Assembly: GCF_010729665.1 (NCBI RefSeq)
Contig: NZ_AP022610.1
Span: forward strand, 496,001 to 560,000
Length of the DNA stretch: 64,000 nucleotides
Direction: 5' to 3'
From: Mycolicibacterium madagascariense
Lineage (GTDB): Bacteria; Actinomycetota; Actinomycetes; Mycobacteriales; Mycobacteriaceae
A program made the translations under genes and the position numbers. A model generated the notes under the pieces. That model did not search any database, had not been told where the DNA came from, and saw nothing but the letters and a program-made list of their open reading frames with translations. This document shows positions 1 through 9,385 of this stretch, in pieces; positions within the stretch are counted from its first letter, which is position 1; the number at the start of each line of letters is the position of its first letter.

Positions 1-1511
1 TACTTGGCGCCCTGGTCGTCGAAGCCGTGGCCGATCTCGTGTCCGATGACGGCGCCGATGCCACCGTAGTTGGCGGCGTCGTCGGCATCGGCATCGAAGA
101 ACGGCGGCTGCAGAATCGCTGCGGGAAAGACGATTTCGTTCATGCCGGGGTTGTAGTAGGCATTCACGGTCTGCGGTGTCATGAACCACTCGTCGCGGTC
201 CACCGGGCCGCCGAGCTTCGCCAGCTCGCGGGCGTAGCCACTTTCGTTGCCGCGCCGGTAGTTTCCGTACAGGTCGGCGCGGTCGATGACGAGTCCCGGG
301 TAGTCCCGCCACCGCACCGGGTACCCGATCTTCGGGGTGAACTTGTCGAGCTTGGCGAGCGCGCGCTCGCGCGTCTCCGGCGTCATCCACTCGAGGGTGT
401 CGATGCTGACGCGGTAGGCCTCCCGCAGGTTGGCGACCAATTCGTCCATGCGCGCCTTGGCATCCGGCGGGAAGTGCCGTTCGACGTACAGCTTGCCGAC
501 GGCGTCGCCCATCAGACTCTCGACGATGGACACGCCGCGCTTCCAGCGGTCGCGGATCTGCTCGGTGCCGCTCAGCGTGCGACCGTAGAAGTCGAAGTTC
601 TCCTCGACCAGCGCGTCGGTGAGCATCGACGACCGCGAGCTGATCAGCCGCCAGCGCAGCCACCGCTTCCAGTCCTCGAGATCCTCACTCGCCCACAGCC
701 CTGCGAACGCGACCAGGGCGTCGGGCTGACGGACGACGACCTCGGCGGCGGCCTCGGTGGTGGTGCCGATCGCGGTGATCCAGCCGGCCCAGTCGAAGCC
801 GGGCGCCTCGGCGGTCAGGTCATCGAACGCGCGCAGGTTGTAGGTCAGATCCGCGTCGCGGCGCTTGATGACGTCCCAGTGCGCAGCCGCAATCCTGGTC
901 TCCAGAGCCACGATTCGGGCCGCGGTGTCGGCGTGGGCGTCCGACGGGCCGTAGACGAGGGCGAACATCCGCGCGATGTGGCCGGGATAGGCGGCGAGGA
1001 TATCGGCGTGCTTGGCGTCGCGGTAGTAGGACTCGTCGGGCAGTCCGAGGCCGGACTGCGACAGGTGAAGCAGGTAGCGCGTGGAGTCCTTGGAGTCGGT
1101 GTCGACGTACAGGCCGGTGCCGCCGCCCACGCCGGTGCGCTGCAAGCCGCCGAGCACGGCCGCCAGGGCGGTGGGGTCCGCGGCCGCGTCGATGGTCGCC
1201 AACTCGTCGAGCAGCGGCTGCACGCCGACGCGTGCGACGGTCTCGGTGTCCATGAAGCTGGCGTACAGGTCACCGACGCGCTGCGCGTCGGTGTCCGGCT
1301 CGCTGGGCGTCTCGCTCGCCTCGACGATGAGATCGCGCACCTGTTCCTCGGCGCGGTCGGCAAGCAACCGGAAGGCGCCGTCGGTCGCGCGATCGGCGGG
1401 GATGTCGTAGTCGGCCAACCAGCGGCCGTTGACGTGGCCGAACAGGTCGTCCTGGGGGCGGGCGTCGTCGTCGACGTAGGACAGGTCGATACCGGAGTGG
1501 GTCGCTTCCAA
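1..1511 (-). CDS. zmp1: M13 zinc metallopeptidase, Zmp1/PepO-like (partial)
   Basis: The gene runs off the left edge, so the C-terminus is missing. The last visible residues, at positions 1-50, read VIGHEIGHGFDDQGAK; this holds the HEIGH zinc-binding and catalytic motif of the M13 (neprilysin) family. The N-terminus (SGIDLSYVDDDARPQDDLFGH) matches the start of mycobacterial Zmp1, which has no classical signal peptide. I chose the TTG at 1511 because a GGAGG lies about 7 nt upstream; the GTG at 1517 sits almost on that site. The gene is divergent from omamA, as Rv0198c is from Rv0199. Zmp1 of M. tuberculosis is linked to phagosome and inflammasome modulation; that role is known for the family and not shown here. 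Confidence 0.9.
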   Translation of the reverse strand, partial: MEATHSGIDLSYVDDDARPQDDLFGHVNGRWLADYDIPADRATDGAFRLLADRAEEQVRDLIVEASETPSEPDTDAQRVGDLYASFMDTETVARVGVQPLLDELATIDAAADPTALAAVLGGLQRTGVGGGTGLYVDTDSKDSTRYLLHLSQSGLGLPDESYYRDAKHADILAAYPGHIARMFALVYGPSDAHADTAARIVALETRIAAAHWDVIKRRDADLTYNLRAFDDLTAEAPGFDWAGWITAIGTTTEAAAEVVVRQPDALVAFAGLWASEDLEDWKRWLRWRLISSRSSMLTDALVEENFDFYGRTLSGTEQIRDRWKRGVSIVESLMGDAVGKLYVERHFPPDAKARMDELVANLREAYRVSIDTLEWMTPETRERALAKLDKFTPKIGYPVRWRDYPGLVIDRADLYGNYRRGNESGYARELAKLGGPVDRDEWFMTPQTVNAYYNPGMNEIVFPAAILQPPFFDADADDAANYGGIGAVIGHEIGHGFDDQGAK

Positions 1512-1577
1512 GGTCACCCCTCCATCCTGCCACCGCCCGACCGTCGCGTGCCGGGACGCCAGGTGAGCGGGGCCAGG

Positions 1578-1583
1578 TACCCT
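1578..1583 (+). promoter_or_regulatory. Candidate leaderless -10 box for omamA
   Basis: TACCCT fits the mycobacterial TANNNT -10 pattern and ends 7 nt before the ATG at 1591. No Shine-Dalgarno sequence precedes that ATG, so a leaderless transcript is inferred. Confidence 0.4.
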
Positions 1584-1590
1584 CGCGCCC

Positions 1591-2169
1591 ATGCCCGACG
1601 ACGAGCAAACCCAGGTGGGCGGCGGGACGACCGGCTACGGGATCGCCTCCGCCGTGCTCGGCGTGCTGTCCGTGGCCGCCGTCGTCCTCGCCGTCATGAT
1701 GTGGATCGGCCACCGGCACGAGGTCGACGACCGCGCGTACCAGACGCGCGTGCTGCAGGCCGCTGCCGACTGGACGAACGTGCTGGTAAACATGAATTCC
1801 GGCACCGTGACGCAGAGCATGAAGACGCTGCACGACGGTACCGTCGGCCAGCTCAACGCCAACTTCGAGACCGCCGTCGAGCCGTTCAGCCAGGTGATGC
1901 AGAAGCTGCAGTCCCAGACCGTCGGCCAGGTCGAGTCCGTCGCCATCGAGTCGCTGCACCACGCCACGCCCGGCGACCCCGGTCTGCCGACGCTGCCGTC
2001 GCCCGAGCTGGCCAGCATCGCGTCGCGCACCGACGACGTCATCGTCGTCGCCACGTCGATCAGCCAGAACGCCGGCGCGAAGCCGCTCACGGTGCACTGG
2101 ACGCTGCGCCTCGCCGTCTCCGACGTCGACGGCAAACTCCTGGTGTCGAGGTTGGAGACCATCCGATGA
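1591..2169 (+). CDS. omamA: Mce-associated membrane protein (OmamA-like)
   Basis: This 192-residue protein has one N-terminal membrane segment at about residues 17-43, followed by an extracytoplasmic domain with the pattern of Mas/Omam proteins (a helical region, then TVHWTLRLAVSDVDGKLLVSRL). Position and order (zmp1 divergent, omamB downstream) match Rv0199, known as OmamA, which stabilises Mce1 lipid transporters in M. tuberculosis. The stop codon overlaps the omamB start (ATGA), so the two are translationally coupled. Function is inferred from homology and synteny. Confidence 0.85.
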   Translation: MPDDEQTQVGGGTTGYGIASAVLGVLSVAAVVLAVMMWIGHRHEVDDRAYQTRVLQAAADWTNVLVNMNSGTVTQSMKTLHDGTVGQLNANFETAVEPFSQVMQKLQSQTVGQVESVAIESLHHATPGDPGLPTLPSPELASIASRTDDVIVVATSISQNAGAKPLTVHWTLRLAVSDVDGKLLVSRLETIR

Positions 2170-2855
2170 GGAACCGGTTGCGGGTCCTGGCCTTCGACGT
2201 GCTCGCCCCGCTCGGCGCGATCCTGGCGCTGGTGTACCTCGGCGTCGCGCTGGCGTGGCCGCTGTGGTGGGTGTCGGTGTGCTCGGTGCTGTGCCTGCTG
2301 ATCGTGCAGGGGATGGTCGTCAACGCCGTGCTCTTCCGGCGCGACGGCGTCACGGTCGGCACCGACGACGACGGGCCCGGTCTGCGGTTGGCCGTCGTCG
2401 GGGTCGCGACCGCGGCGCTCGCGGCCGCCGTCGTGGTCGGCTACACCCAGTGGACCGCACCCGACGCCGCTCTGCACCGCGACGGGACCGAGGTCGTCGG
2501 CATCGCCAGCAGTGCCGCGGAGGCCTCGGCGACGTTCACGCCGCAGAGCCCCAACGCGAGCCTTGACCGACTGACGGCCATGATGACGTCGCGGGGAGCC
2601 GACACCTTCAAGAGCGAATTCGACTCCATGGCAAAGGATTTGACGAGCAAGGGGCTGTCCGTGCAAGCAAGCACCGTCTCGGCGGGCATCGAGGCGATCG
2701 GTCCGCAGGCCGCCGTCGTCGCGGTCATCATGCGCGGCACCCAGAATGCGCCGGGCCGTCAGCCCACCACGGTGGCCCTACCGCTGCGGGTGTCGTTGCT
2801 GAAGCAGGACGGCAACTGGCTCGTCGACGACCTGTCGCCGATCAACTCGCGCTAG
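2166..2855 (+). CDS. omamB: Mce-associated membrane protein (OmamB-like)
   Basis: The product is 229 residues. Three hydrophobic segments (about 12-33, 35-56 and 74-96) precede an extracytoplasmic domain ending in LKQDGNWLVDDLSPI, the usual C-terminal signature of Mce-associated proteins. It corresponds to Rv0200 (OmamB). The start ATG overlaps the stop of omamA. The stop TAG overlaps the stop of the convergent Rv0201c homologue in the 4-nt sequence CTAG at 2852-2855. It probably acts with OmamA on Mce transporters in the inner membrane; this is inferred from the family. Confidence 0.85.
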   Translation: MRNRLRVLAFDVLAPLGAILALVYLGVALAWPLWWVSVCSVLCLLIVQGMVVNAVLFRRDGVTVGTDDDGPGLRLAVVGVATAALAAAVVVGYTQWTAPDAALHRDGTEVVGIASSAAEASATFTPQSPNASLDRLTAMMTSRGADTFKSEFDSMAKDLTSKGLSVQASTVSAGIEAIGPQAAVVAVIMRGTQNAPGRQPTTVALPLRVSLLKQDGNWLVDDLSPINSR

Positions 2856-3373
2856 CGCGACGGCGGCGGGCAGTCACCGTGGCGCATCCGCGCGAACCGG
2901 TCGGACAGCCGCCGCATCCTGATCATCAGCGAGGCCGCGGGGCTGCGGACGCCGTCGAGGTAGGCCGCGAACTGGTCACCGGGAATGCCGATGCGCGACG
3001 CGAACTCGTCGTGGCCGAGACCCGAGCGCTGCAGCAGCATGTGAATGTGACGGGCCACCTCGGCGCATTCGTTGGCCTCGAGATGCGCCCGGGTGCGGGT
3101 CAGCACTTCGTCGAGGGCCTTGGAGACGCCGTAGGGCGGCGCCTGCTCCAAGATCTCCTCGACCTGCCGCGCGGTCCGGCCGTAGGGGTCGCGCTTGATC
3201 GCCACGACGATGCGCTGCCACACCGTCAGGTCGTCGGTCTCCAGCGCCTCGCGGATCGCCGACGTCGGCCAGAATTCGACCGGTCGCTGATCGACCCCCG
3301 ACCGCCGGCGCGCCGTGGCCGCGGGGTTCGGGCGGCCGGCGGCGTCTCCACGCCCGTCCGTCGTCAACGTCAC
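2852..3373 (-). CDS. Conserved mycobacterial protein (Rv0201c-like), HTH-like C-terminus
   Basis: The product is 173 residues. The GTG start at 3373 has a good upstream GGAGGAGG and overlaps the stop of mmpL11 (GTGA), so it is co-translated with it. The C-terminal half (LGHDEFASRIGIPGDQFAAYLDGVRSPAASLMIRM, about residues 125-160, split here only for description) resembles a Cro/C1-type helix-turn-helix. A DNA-binding or regulatory role is possible but unproven. The position next to mmpL11 matches Rv0201c. Confidence 0.75.
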   Translation of the reverse strand: MTLTTDGRGDAAGRPNPAATARRRSGVDQRPVEFWPTSAIREALETDDLTVWQRIVVAIKRDPYGRTARQVEEILEQAPPYGVSKALDEVLTRTRAHLEANECAEVARHIHMLLQRSGLGHDEFASRIGIPGDQFAAYLDGVRSPAASLMIRMRRLSDRFARMRHGDCPPPSR

Positions 3374-6333
3374 CTCGCCTCCTCCAACATCGCGACCGCC
3401 ACGGAAAGGCAGCGCTGCCGAACGTGCGCCCAATCGGACTCCGCCTCGGCGGTCGACCACTCGTCGTCATCCGAGGGGTGTGGGTCCGCCAGCCGCCGTA
3501 CGAGCTGCGTCGCCACCCACTGGCTACCCAATCGCTCCCCAGAGTAGTACCGGTCCATTTCGGCCAACACCACCGCGGCGATGTGAGTCTCCATCGACTC
3601 CACGAGATCGGCAAACTCGGCGTAGTCCTTGGAGCTGTTGCGGCACATGATCAGGTAGCACTTCAGCCGCAGCGTTTCGGCGCCCGTCGGGATCTGCAGC
3701 CGGTCCCCGGTCGGCAGCAGGACGTTCGTCGTCTCCATCGGGCTGAGGCGCCGCACGGGCTGACGCTCGGGGTCGGCCGCGGTGGCGAGCGCGTCGAGGG
3801 CGACCGCCAGCCTGCCGCGCCACATCGTCACCGGATGCACGGGCTGACGTGGCTCGAACCGGCCGCCGCCAGCGCCGTTGCGGCCGTTGCGCCCGGCGCT
3901 CCTGCCGGATCGGGCGGTGCCGTTGAGCTTCGCCGTGTCGCCGGGGCGCAGGGTCGCCAGTGGTTCGTCCCCACCCTTGACGTGGGCGGCGAGCGAACCA
4001 CCGAGCGGAAGGCAGCCGCTGAACGCCAGCGGATCGGCGACCGTGACCGTCTGCGGCGCCAGGGTCTTGAGCTTGGCCGCCGACTTCACCACGTTGCGGA
4101 TGTCGGAGCCCGACGGGCCCATCGCGGAGATGTCCTCCGGGATGACGACCAGGTCGCCGATGTCGGCCTTGGGCAGCGGCTTCTCGAAGTCCACCGACGG
4201 CAGGATGCGGTCCAGCCAGCCGGGCAGCCACCAGTTCCACTGGGCGAACATGGCCATCAGGGCGGGCACCAGCACCAGCCGCACGATCGTGGCGTCGACG
4301 GCGATCGCGACCGCGCAGGCCACGCCCAGCTGGGCGACCAGCGGCATGCCAGCAAACGCGAAGCCGACGAACACCGCGATCATGATGAGCGCCGCGCTGG
4401 TGATGGTGCGGGCGCTGGTGCTGACGCCGTAGGCCACGGCGTCGCGGGTGTCGTTGGTCTGCAGGAAGCGTTCGCGGATGCGCGTCAGCAGGAAGATCTC
4501 GTAGTCCATCGACAAGCCGAAGGTCATGGCCAGCACCAGCGGCGGGATCGTGCTGTCGAGCGACTGCAGCGGCGCGAAGCCCAGGGCCTCCAACCACCCC
4601 CACTTGAACACCACGACCAGGCTGCCGTACGCCGCCGCCACGGACAGCATCGTCATGAGGACGCCCTTGAGCGCCAGGAACACCGACCGGATCGAGATCA
4701 GCAGCATGACGAACGCGATCGAGGCGACGAACGCGAACACCATGGGCTGGGTGCTGGCCACCCGCTCGTCGAAGTCCTTGAGCAGCGCGGTGGGCCCGCC
4801 GACGTCGACGGTGACCGGGGCCCCCCGGACGGCAGCGGGCAGGTTCGAGCGCATCCAGTCGACGGTCTGCCGGGCGGCCGGGTCCTCGGGGTCGATCGAG
4901 AGCACCGCCGAGAGCAGGGCGCTGCGGTTGTCGGTGGCGAACACCGGAGGTGCGACGGTCGCGACGTCGGGACCCTGGCTCATGCGTTGCTCGAGCGTGT
5001 CGAGCGCCGCGGTGTTCTCGGTCCCGTTGGCGTCGCCGTTCGGGAAGCTGACCAGGACGCGGATGGGACCGAGCGCGCCGGGTCCCAGCGCCTGCGCCGC
5101 CGCGCTGATCCCACCGCGGATCTCGTGGCCGGGCGGGAACTGTCGCTGCAGGCTGTTGCCGAGCGTCATGCCGAACGCCGGGATCGCCAGCACGACGAGC
5201 ACGATGGTCGCGCCGAACGCCGACAGCCACTGACGGCGCATCACCGAGCCGACCCAGCGGGTCCAGAACCGCGACTGCGTGGTCTCGGGCCGACGCGAGA
5301 CGTGCAGCCAGGACGACCGCTTCGACGCCGCCTTCCCGACGGTCGCCAGCACCGCGGGGATCAGCGTCGTCGACGTCAGCACCGCGACCGCGACCGCGAG
5401 GATCGCGCCCGTCGCCATCGACGCCAGGACGGGCGTGTGGATGAGGTAGATGCCGGTGACCGAGGCGATGACGGTCAGCCCCGACAGCAGCACGGCCAGC
5501 CCCGACGTCGCCATCGCGGCGTCGGCGGCCTGCGCGGGTTCGCGGCCCGATCGCAGCTCCTCGCGGAAGCGCATCAGGATGAACAGCGAATAGTCGACCG
5601 CGAGCGCGATGCCGAACATCGACACCGTCGACGTCACGAACACCGACATCTGGGCGACCATCGACAGCAGGTAGACCAGACCCATCGTCACCACGACGGT
5701 GCAGATGCCGAGCACCAGCGGCATCGCGGCGGCCGCGAGCGATCCGAAGACCGCCAGCAGGACGACCATGACGATCGGCAGGTTCCACTTCTCGGCCTGA
5801 CCGACGTCGTGCTTGGTGGCCTCGCTGGCCGCGGCGCCGAGCGCACCTTGGCCGATGACGTAGAGCTTGACCTTGCCGCCGGCGAACTCGCCGGGCTTGT
5901 CGCCGTTGATCCCGACCTTCTTGCGCAGTTGCTTGGCCAGGTCCGAGCTACCGCTGTTGAAGTCGGTCTGCAAGGTCAGGACGTAGGGCCGGTCGGGTTG
6001 CGGCGGTGGTTGCCGGGGGTTGGCAACGACCTTGACGCTCGGCACCTCGGCGGCGAGGCTCTGCAGGTGTGCGACGGTGGCGGTCATGTCGCCGAACGAC
6101 GCGTCTCCACGTGGAGCCGCGACCAGGGCCAGGGGTGAGGCGCCCTGGTCGGGGTACTGGTTCTGAACGGTGTGCTCGACGTTCAGCGATTGCGAGCCCG
6201 CGACGTCGAAGCCGCCGCCGGTGAGATTGCCGGACTCGTGCAGGGCCAGATAGATCGACGGGACCAGCAGCAGCAGCCAGGCCGTGAACACGACCCAGCG
6301 ATAGCGGCGCAGCTTGCTGCTCAACCGCAACAT
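3370..6333 (-). CDS. mmpL11: MmpL family lipid transporter MmpL11
   Basis: This 987-residue RND-superfamily protein (Rv0202c is 966) has an N-terminal membrane helix (about 12-30), a porter domain, a first cluster of helices carrying IALAVDYSLFILMRF, a second porter domain, and a second cluster carrying TFGLSMDYEIFLLTRI. The Asp-Tyr pairs in these clusters are the proton-relay residues typical of MmpL proteins. A cytoplasmic tail of about 250 residues follows. MmpL11 exports long-chain lipids such as mycolate wax esters and has been linked to haem uptake; that is family knowledge. The downstream Rv0201c homologue is coupled to it, and the divergent neighbour is the Rv0203-like haem-binding protein. 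Confidence 0.93.
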   Translation of the reverse strand: MLRLSSKLRRYRWVVFTAWLLLLVPSIYLALHESGNLTGGGFDVAGSQSLNVEHTVQNQYPDQGASPLALVAAPRGDASFGDMTATVAHLQSLAAEVPSVKVVANPRQPPPQPDRPYVLTLQTDFNSGSSDLAKQLRKKVGINGDKPGEFAGGKVKLYVIGQGALGAAASEATKHDVGQAEKWNLPIVMVVLLAVFGSLAAAAMPLVLGICTVVVTMGLVYLLSMVAQMSVFVTSTVSMFGIALAVDYSLFILMRFREELRSGREPAQAADAAMATSGLAVLLSGLTVIASVTGIYLIHTPVLASMATGAILAVAVAVLTSTTLIPAVLATVGKAASKRSSWLHVSRRPETTQSRFWTRWVGSVMRRQWLSAFGATIVLVVLAIPAFGMTLGNSLQRQFPPGHEIRGGISAAAQALGPGALGPIRVLVSFPNGDANGTENTAALDTLEQRMSQGPDVATVAPPVFATDNRSALLSAVLSIDPEDPAARQTVDWMRSNLPAAVRGAPVTVDVGGPTALLKDFDERVASTQPMVFAFVASIAFVMLLISIRSVFLALKGVLMTMLSVAAAYGSLVVVFKWGWLEALGFAPLQSLDSTIPPLVLAMTFGLSMDYEIFLLTRIRERFLQTNDTRDAVAYGVSTSARTITSAALIMIAVFVGFAFAGMPLVAQLGVACAVAIAVDATIVRLVLVPALMAMFAQWNWWLPGWLDRILPSVDFEKPLPKADIGDLVVIPEDISAMGPSGSDIRNVVKSAAKLKTLAPQTVTVADPLAFSGCLPLGGSLAAHVKGGDEPLATLRPGDTAKLNGTARSGRSAGRNGRNGAGGGRFEPRQPVHPVTMWRGRLAVALDALATAADPERQPVRRLSPMETTNVLLPTGDRLQIPTGAETLRLKCYLIMCRNSSKDYAEFADLVESMETHIAAVVLAEMDRYYSGERLGSQWVATQLVRRLADPHPSDDDEWSTAEAESDWAHVRQRCLSVAVAMLEEAR

Positions 6334-6556
6334 GAACTGCTGGATGGCGGACCCCTGCCTTCTCCCCGCGCTTCGCCCTGCGTTTCCGCGACCGACCTTA
6401 CCGCAGCACGAGGTAGGGTGGCCGACTCTCGGACTCCGGGCAACCCCACCCGGCCGGTCGCCGAAGTGACCTGGCTGTTTGCTGTACGGCTTGGTCGTGG
6501 TGTCCGGGCAATGGCATCATGGCGGTCGCCAACGGCCATCACTTGAGGAGTCAGCC

Positions 6557-7093
6557 ATGAAGACGACCACCTCCGCCCTCCGGCGGTGCCTGGGCAGCGT
6601 GTTCGCTGCATCTGCCGTCGGCGGTGTGGTCGTCGCTGCCCTGACCATTCCGGGAACGCCCTCGGCCGACGCCGCCGCCGACCCCTGCGCGGCCAGCTCG
6701 ATCGCCCACACGATCGGTTCGGTGGCCGTCTCGTCGGCCAACTACCTCGATGCGCACCCCGAGACCGACAACACGCTGACGGCGATCTCCCAGCAGCAGA
6801 CCGGCCCGCAGAGCCTCACCGAACTGAAGGCCTACTTCGACGCCAACCCGCAGGTGGCCAAGGACATGCAGACGCTGCAGCAACCGCTGATGAACCTCTC
6901 GGCGCGGTGCAAGCTGCCGTTGACGCTGCCCCAGGCGATGGGTCTGCTCCAGGGCGCGCAGTCCCAGGGCGCGGCCCTGCCCGCGGGTGCGCTCTCGGCG
7001 GCCCAGCAGGTCGGCGCGCCGGCGACGGCGCTGCCCGTGCAGTCCGCGCCCGCGACGGGCACCGGACCGCTACCGGGGCCGACGAGCCGATAG
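6557..7093 (+). CDS. Secreted haem-binding protein (Rv0203-like haemophore)
   Basis: The product is 178 residues. A signal peptide (MKTTTSALRR, then a hydrophobic core) ends near residues 39-41 (ADAA). The mature part keeps the ANYLDAH segment, with Tyr63 and His67 corresponding to the Tyr/His haem ligands of Rv0203, and two cysteines (about 44 and 120) that could pair. The C-terminus is Ala/Pro-rich. The ATG at 6557 has GAGGAG upstream. It is divergent from mmpL11 as in M. tuberculosis, where Rv0203 is proposed to pass haem to MmpL3 and MmpL11. Confidence 0.85.
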   Translation: MKTTTSALRRCLGSVFAASAVGGVVVAALTIPGTPSADAAADPCAASSIAHTIGSVAVSSANYLDAHPETDNTLTAISQQQTGPQSLTELKAYFDANPQVAKDMQTLQQPLMNLSARCKLPLTLPQAMGLLQGAQSQGAALPAGALSAAQQVGAPATALPVQSAPATGTGPLPGPTSR

Positions 7094-7200
7094 TCCGTCG
7101 ACTTCCGGCCGCTAGTTGAACGCAAGGCAAGAAAGTCGTGTCCAATTCTGCTTAGCTTCCCTATGTCGGATGCCGGTGTCGACGGTCGAAGGAGCTTGCA

Positions 7201-7923
7201 GTGGTGCGGGTCGCAGAACCACCCGCGCTGGACGGCGCGGGTCGCACGGTCCTGATGGTGGACGACGACCCGGACGTCAGGACGTCGGTGTCGCGCGGGC
7301 TGCGTCACTCCGGGTTCGACGTCAGGGTCGCGGCGACGGGCAAGGAGGCGCTGCGGCTGCTGTCCAACGAATCGCACGACGCGCTGGTGCTCGACGTGCA
7401 GATGCCGGAGTTGGACGGGGTCGCCGTCGTCACGGCGCTGCGGGCGCTCGGCAATGACATCCCGATCTGCGTGCTGTCGGCGCGCGACACCGTCAACGAT
7501 CGCATCGCCGGGCTTGAGGCGGGCGCCGACGACTACCTGACCAAGCCGTTCGACCTCGGCGAGCTGGTGGCCCGGCTGCACGCGCTGCTGCGGCGGTCGA
7601 GTCTGTCCGACCGGTCGTCGGACACCATGACGGTGGGGCCGCTGACCATCGACACGGCGCGGCGGCTGGTGTTCGTCGACGGCGAACGCGCCGAGCTGAC
7701 CAAGCGGGAGTTCGACCTGCTGGCCGTGCTGGCCGAGAACAGCGGCAAGGTGCTGTCGCGGCAGCGGCTGCTCGAACTGGTGTGGGGCTATGACTTCGAC
7801 GTCGACACCAACGTCGCCGACGTCTTCATCAGCTATCTGCGACGCAAACTCGAGCGCGAAGGCCACCCCCGGGTGATCCACACCGTTCGCGGAATCGGGT
7901 ACGTCCTGCGCGACGAGCCCTGA
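7201..7923 (+). CDS. OmpR-family response regulator, PrrA-like
   Basis: The product is 240 residues. The receiver domain (about 16-128) has the acidic pair at 21-22, phospho-acceptor Asp65 in [13 protein letters not shown] and the conserved KPF lysine. A winged-helix DNA-binding domain (about 140-235) ends in [13 protein letters not shown]. The sequence closely resembles PrrA (Rv0903c) but the locus differs, so it is a paralogue. The GTG start has AAGGAG 7 nt upstream. The sensor kinase gene follows 1 nt after the stop. The targets are unknown; the neighbouring envelope and haem genes are plausible candidates. Confidence 0.93.
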   Translation: MVRVAEPPALDGAGRTVLMVDDDPDVRTSVSRGLRHSGFDVRVAATGKEALRLLSNESHDALVLDVQMPELDGVAVVTALRALGNDIPICVLSARDTVNDRIAGLEAGADDYLTKPFDLGELVARLHALLRRSSLSDRSSDTMTVGPLTIDTARRLVFVDGERAELTKREFDLLAVLAENSGKVLSRQRLLELVWGYDFDVDTNVADVFISYLRRKLEREGHPRVIHTVRGIGYVLRDEP

Positions 7924-7924
7924 G

Positions 7925-9385
7925 GTGCGTCGACCCCGCTTCGGCAGGTCCGCGTCGCTGCGCACCCGCGTGGCGCTGGCCGCCGCGGCCGCCGCGGCCG
8001 CCGTCGTCGCGGTGTTCACCGTGCTGACCTCGGTGGTGCTGGCCAGCAACGACGCCGCGCAGCTCGACCGGCGGCTGGACGCCATCATCGACGCCAGCGT
8101 CTACGACCAGACCAACGGCGTGCTGCAGACCGGCCGGTCGAAGACGACGGGCCAGGTGGTGTTCCAGCGCGGATTCCAGCTGCCGAGCCTGCCGCCGGGC
8201 ACCCAGACCGTCACGGTCAACGGCATCGAGTACCGGGTGCGCACGATACCGGTCAACCAGCAGGGCGGCCCGCTGCTGATGTCGGTCGGCATCCGCGCCG
8301 ACAGCATCCTGCTGAACCGCGCCCGCATCCCGCTGTACTCCACGGTCGGCGTCATCACCGTGCTGTTCGCCGGGGGTCTCGGCTGGGTGCTGGCCGGTCC
8401 GGCGATCAGACCGCTGCGCAGGCTCACCGAGCAGACCATGCGGCTCGGCAAGGGCAGTGACCGGATGACCGCGGTCCGCGGTGCCCGCGAGGCCGAGGAG
8501 CTCTCCGACGCGATGGCCGACATGCTGGCGCGGCTCGCCGAGGCGCAGCTGGCGACGACGAACTCGCTGCAGGCGGCTCAGGACTTCGCCGCCAACGCCG
8601 CCCACGAGCTGCGCACCCCGCTGACCGCGATGCGTGCGGACCTCGACACGCTGCGCATCCACGACCTGCCCGCGGAGGAACGCGACGAGGTGGTCGGCGA
8701 CCTGGCGCGGGCCCAGCGTCGCGTCGAGGCCATCATCACCGCGCTCGGTCAGCTCGCGTCGGGCCAACTCGCACAGGCCGAGGACCGCGAACTGATCGAC
8801 GTCACCGACATGCTCGACCGGGTCGCCCGCGAGAACGGCCGGATGGGCAACCGCAGCGACGCGGTCGAGATCGTCGTCCAGAGCGACGAGGCGCTCGGCA
8901 CGATCTGGGGCTGGCCCGGCGGGTTGCGCCTCGCGGTCGACAACCTGGTGCGCAACGCGGCCGCCCACGGCGGCGCCACGCGCATCGTCCTGACGGCGCA
9001 CCGGCATCCGTCGGCCGACGGCAGCGGCGAGGCGCTCAGCATCGTCGTCGACGACAACGGCCGCGGGCTGCCCGCCGACGAGCACGACTTCGTGATGGGC
9101 CGGTTCGCGCGTGGAAGTACCGCTGCCGCAGGCGGTTCCGGGCTCGGACTGGCGCTGGTGGCCCAGCAGGCGGCGCTCCACCGCGGCGGGATCGAACTGT
9201 CCGACGGTCCCCTCGGCGGCCTCCGTGCGACGTTGACCGTGTCGACGGCGCCGGAACCCGAGCCGGGCGTCGACCCCGTCGAGTCGGTCAGAGGCTTCTT
9301 CGGTGGCGAGCCAGGGCCCCTGCGCCGAGGCGCCAACCGAGTAGCAGAATGGCGGTCGAAAGGAAGGCCACCGCCACGAAGCTGA
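7925..9385 (+). CDS. Sensor histidine kinase, PrrB-like
   Basis: The 486-residue kinase has two membrane helices (about 15-40 and 138-158) flanking a sensor domain, a HAMP linker, the H-box AANAAHELRTPLTAM with His227, an N-box (LAVDNLVRNAAAHGG) and G-boxes (DDNGRGLPADE, GGSGLGLALV). It forms an operon with the PrrA-like regulator, with GTG immediately after its stop. The last 33 codons are antisense to the 3' end of the convergent DUF3054 gene, and the tail after the ATPase domain is low-complexity. The stimulus is unknown. Confidence 0.92.
   Translation: MRRPRFGRSASLRTRVALAAAAAAAAVVAVFTVLTSVVLASNDAAQLDRRLDAIIDASVYDQTNGVLQTGRSKTTGQVVFQRGFQLPSLPPGTQTVTVNGIEYRVRTIPVNQQGGPLLMSVGIRADSILLNRARIPLYSTVGVITVLFAGGLGWVLAGPAIRPLRRLTEQTMRLGKGSDRMTAVRGAREAEELSDAMADMLARLAEAQLATTNSLQAAQDFAANAAHELRTPLTAMRADLDTLRIHDLPAEERDEVVGDLARAQRRVEAIITALGQLASGQLAQAEDRELIDVTDMLDRVARENGRMGNRSDAVEIVVQSDEALGTIWGWPGGLRLAVDNLVRNAAAHGGATRIVLTAHRHPSADGSGEALSIVVDDNGRGLPADEHDFVMGRFARGSTAAAGGSGLGLALVAQQAALHRGGIELSDGPLGGLRATLTVSTAPEPEPGVDPVESVRGFFGGEPGPLRRGANRVAEWRSKGRPPPRS

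Noticed and set aside
27..2855. A 942-codon open frame on the plus strand
   Set aside because: Only its end (2166-2855) is the omamB gene. The rest is antisense to the M13 peptidase or out of frame with omamA, and has the Arg/Gly/Val-rich look of a high-G+C shadow.
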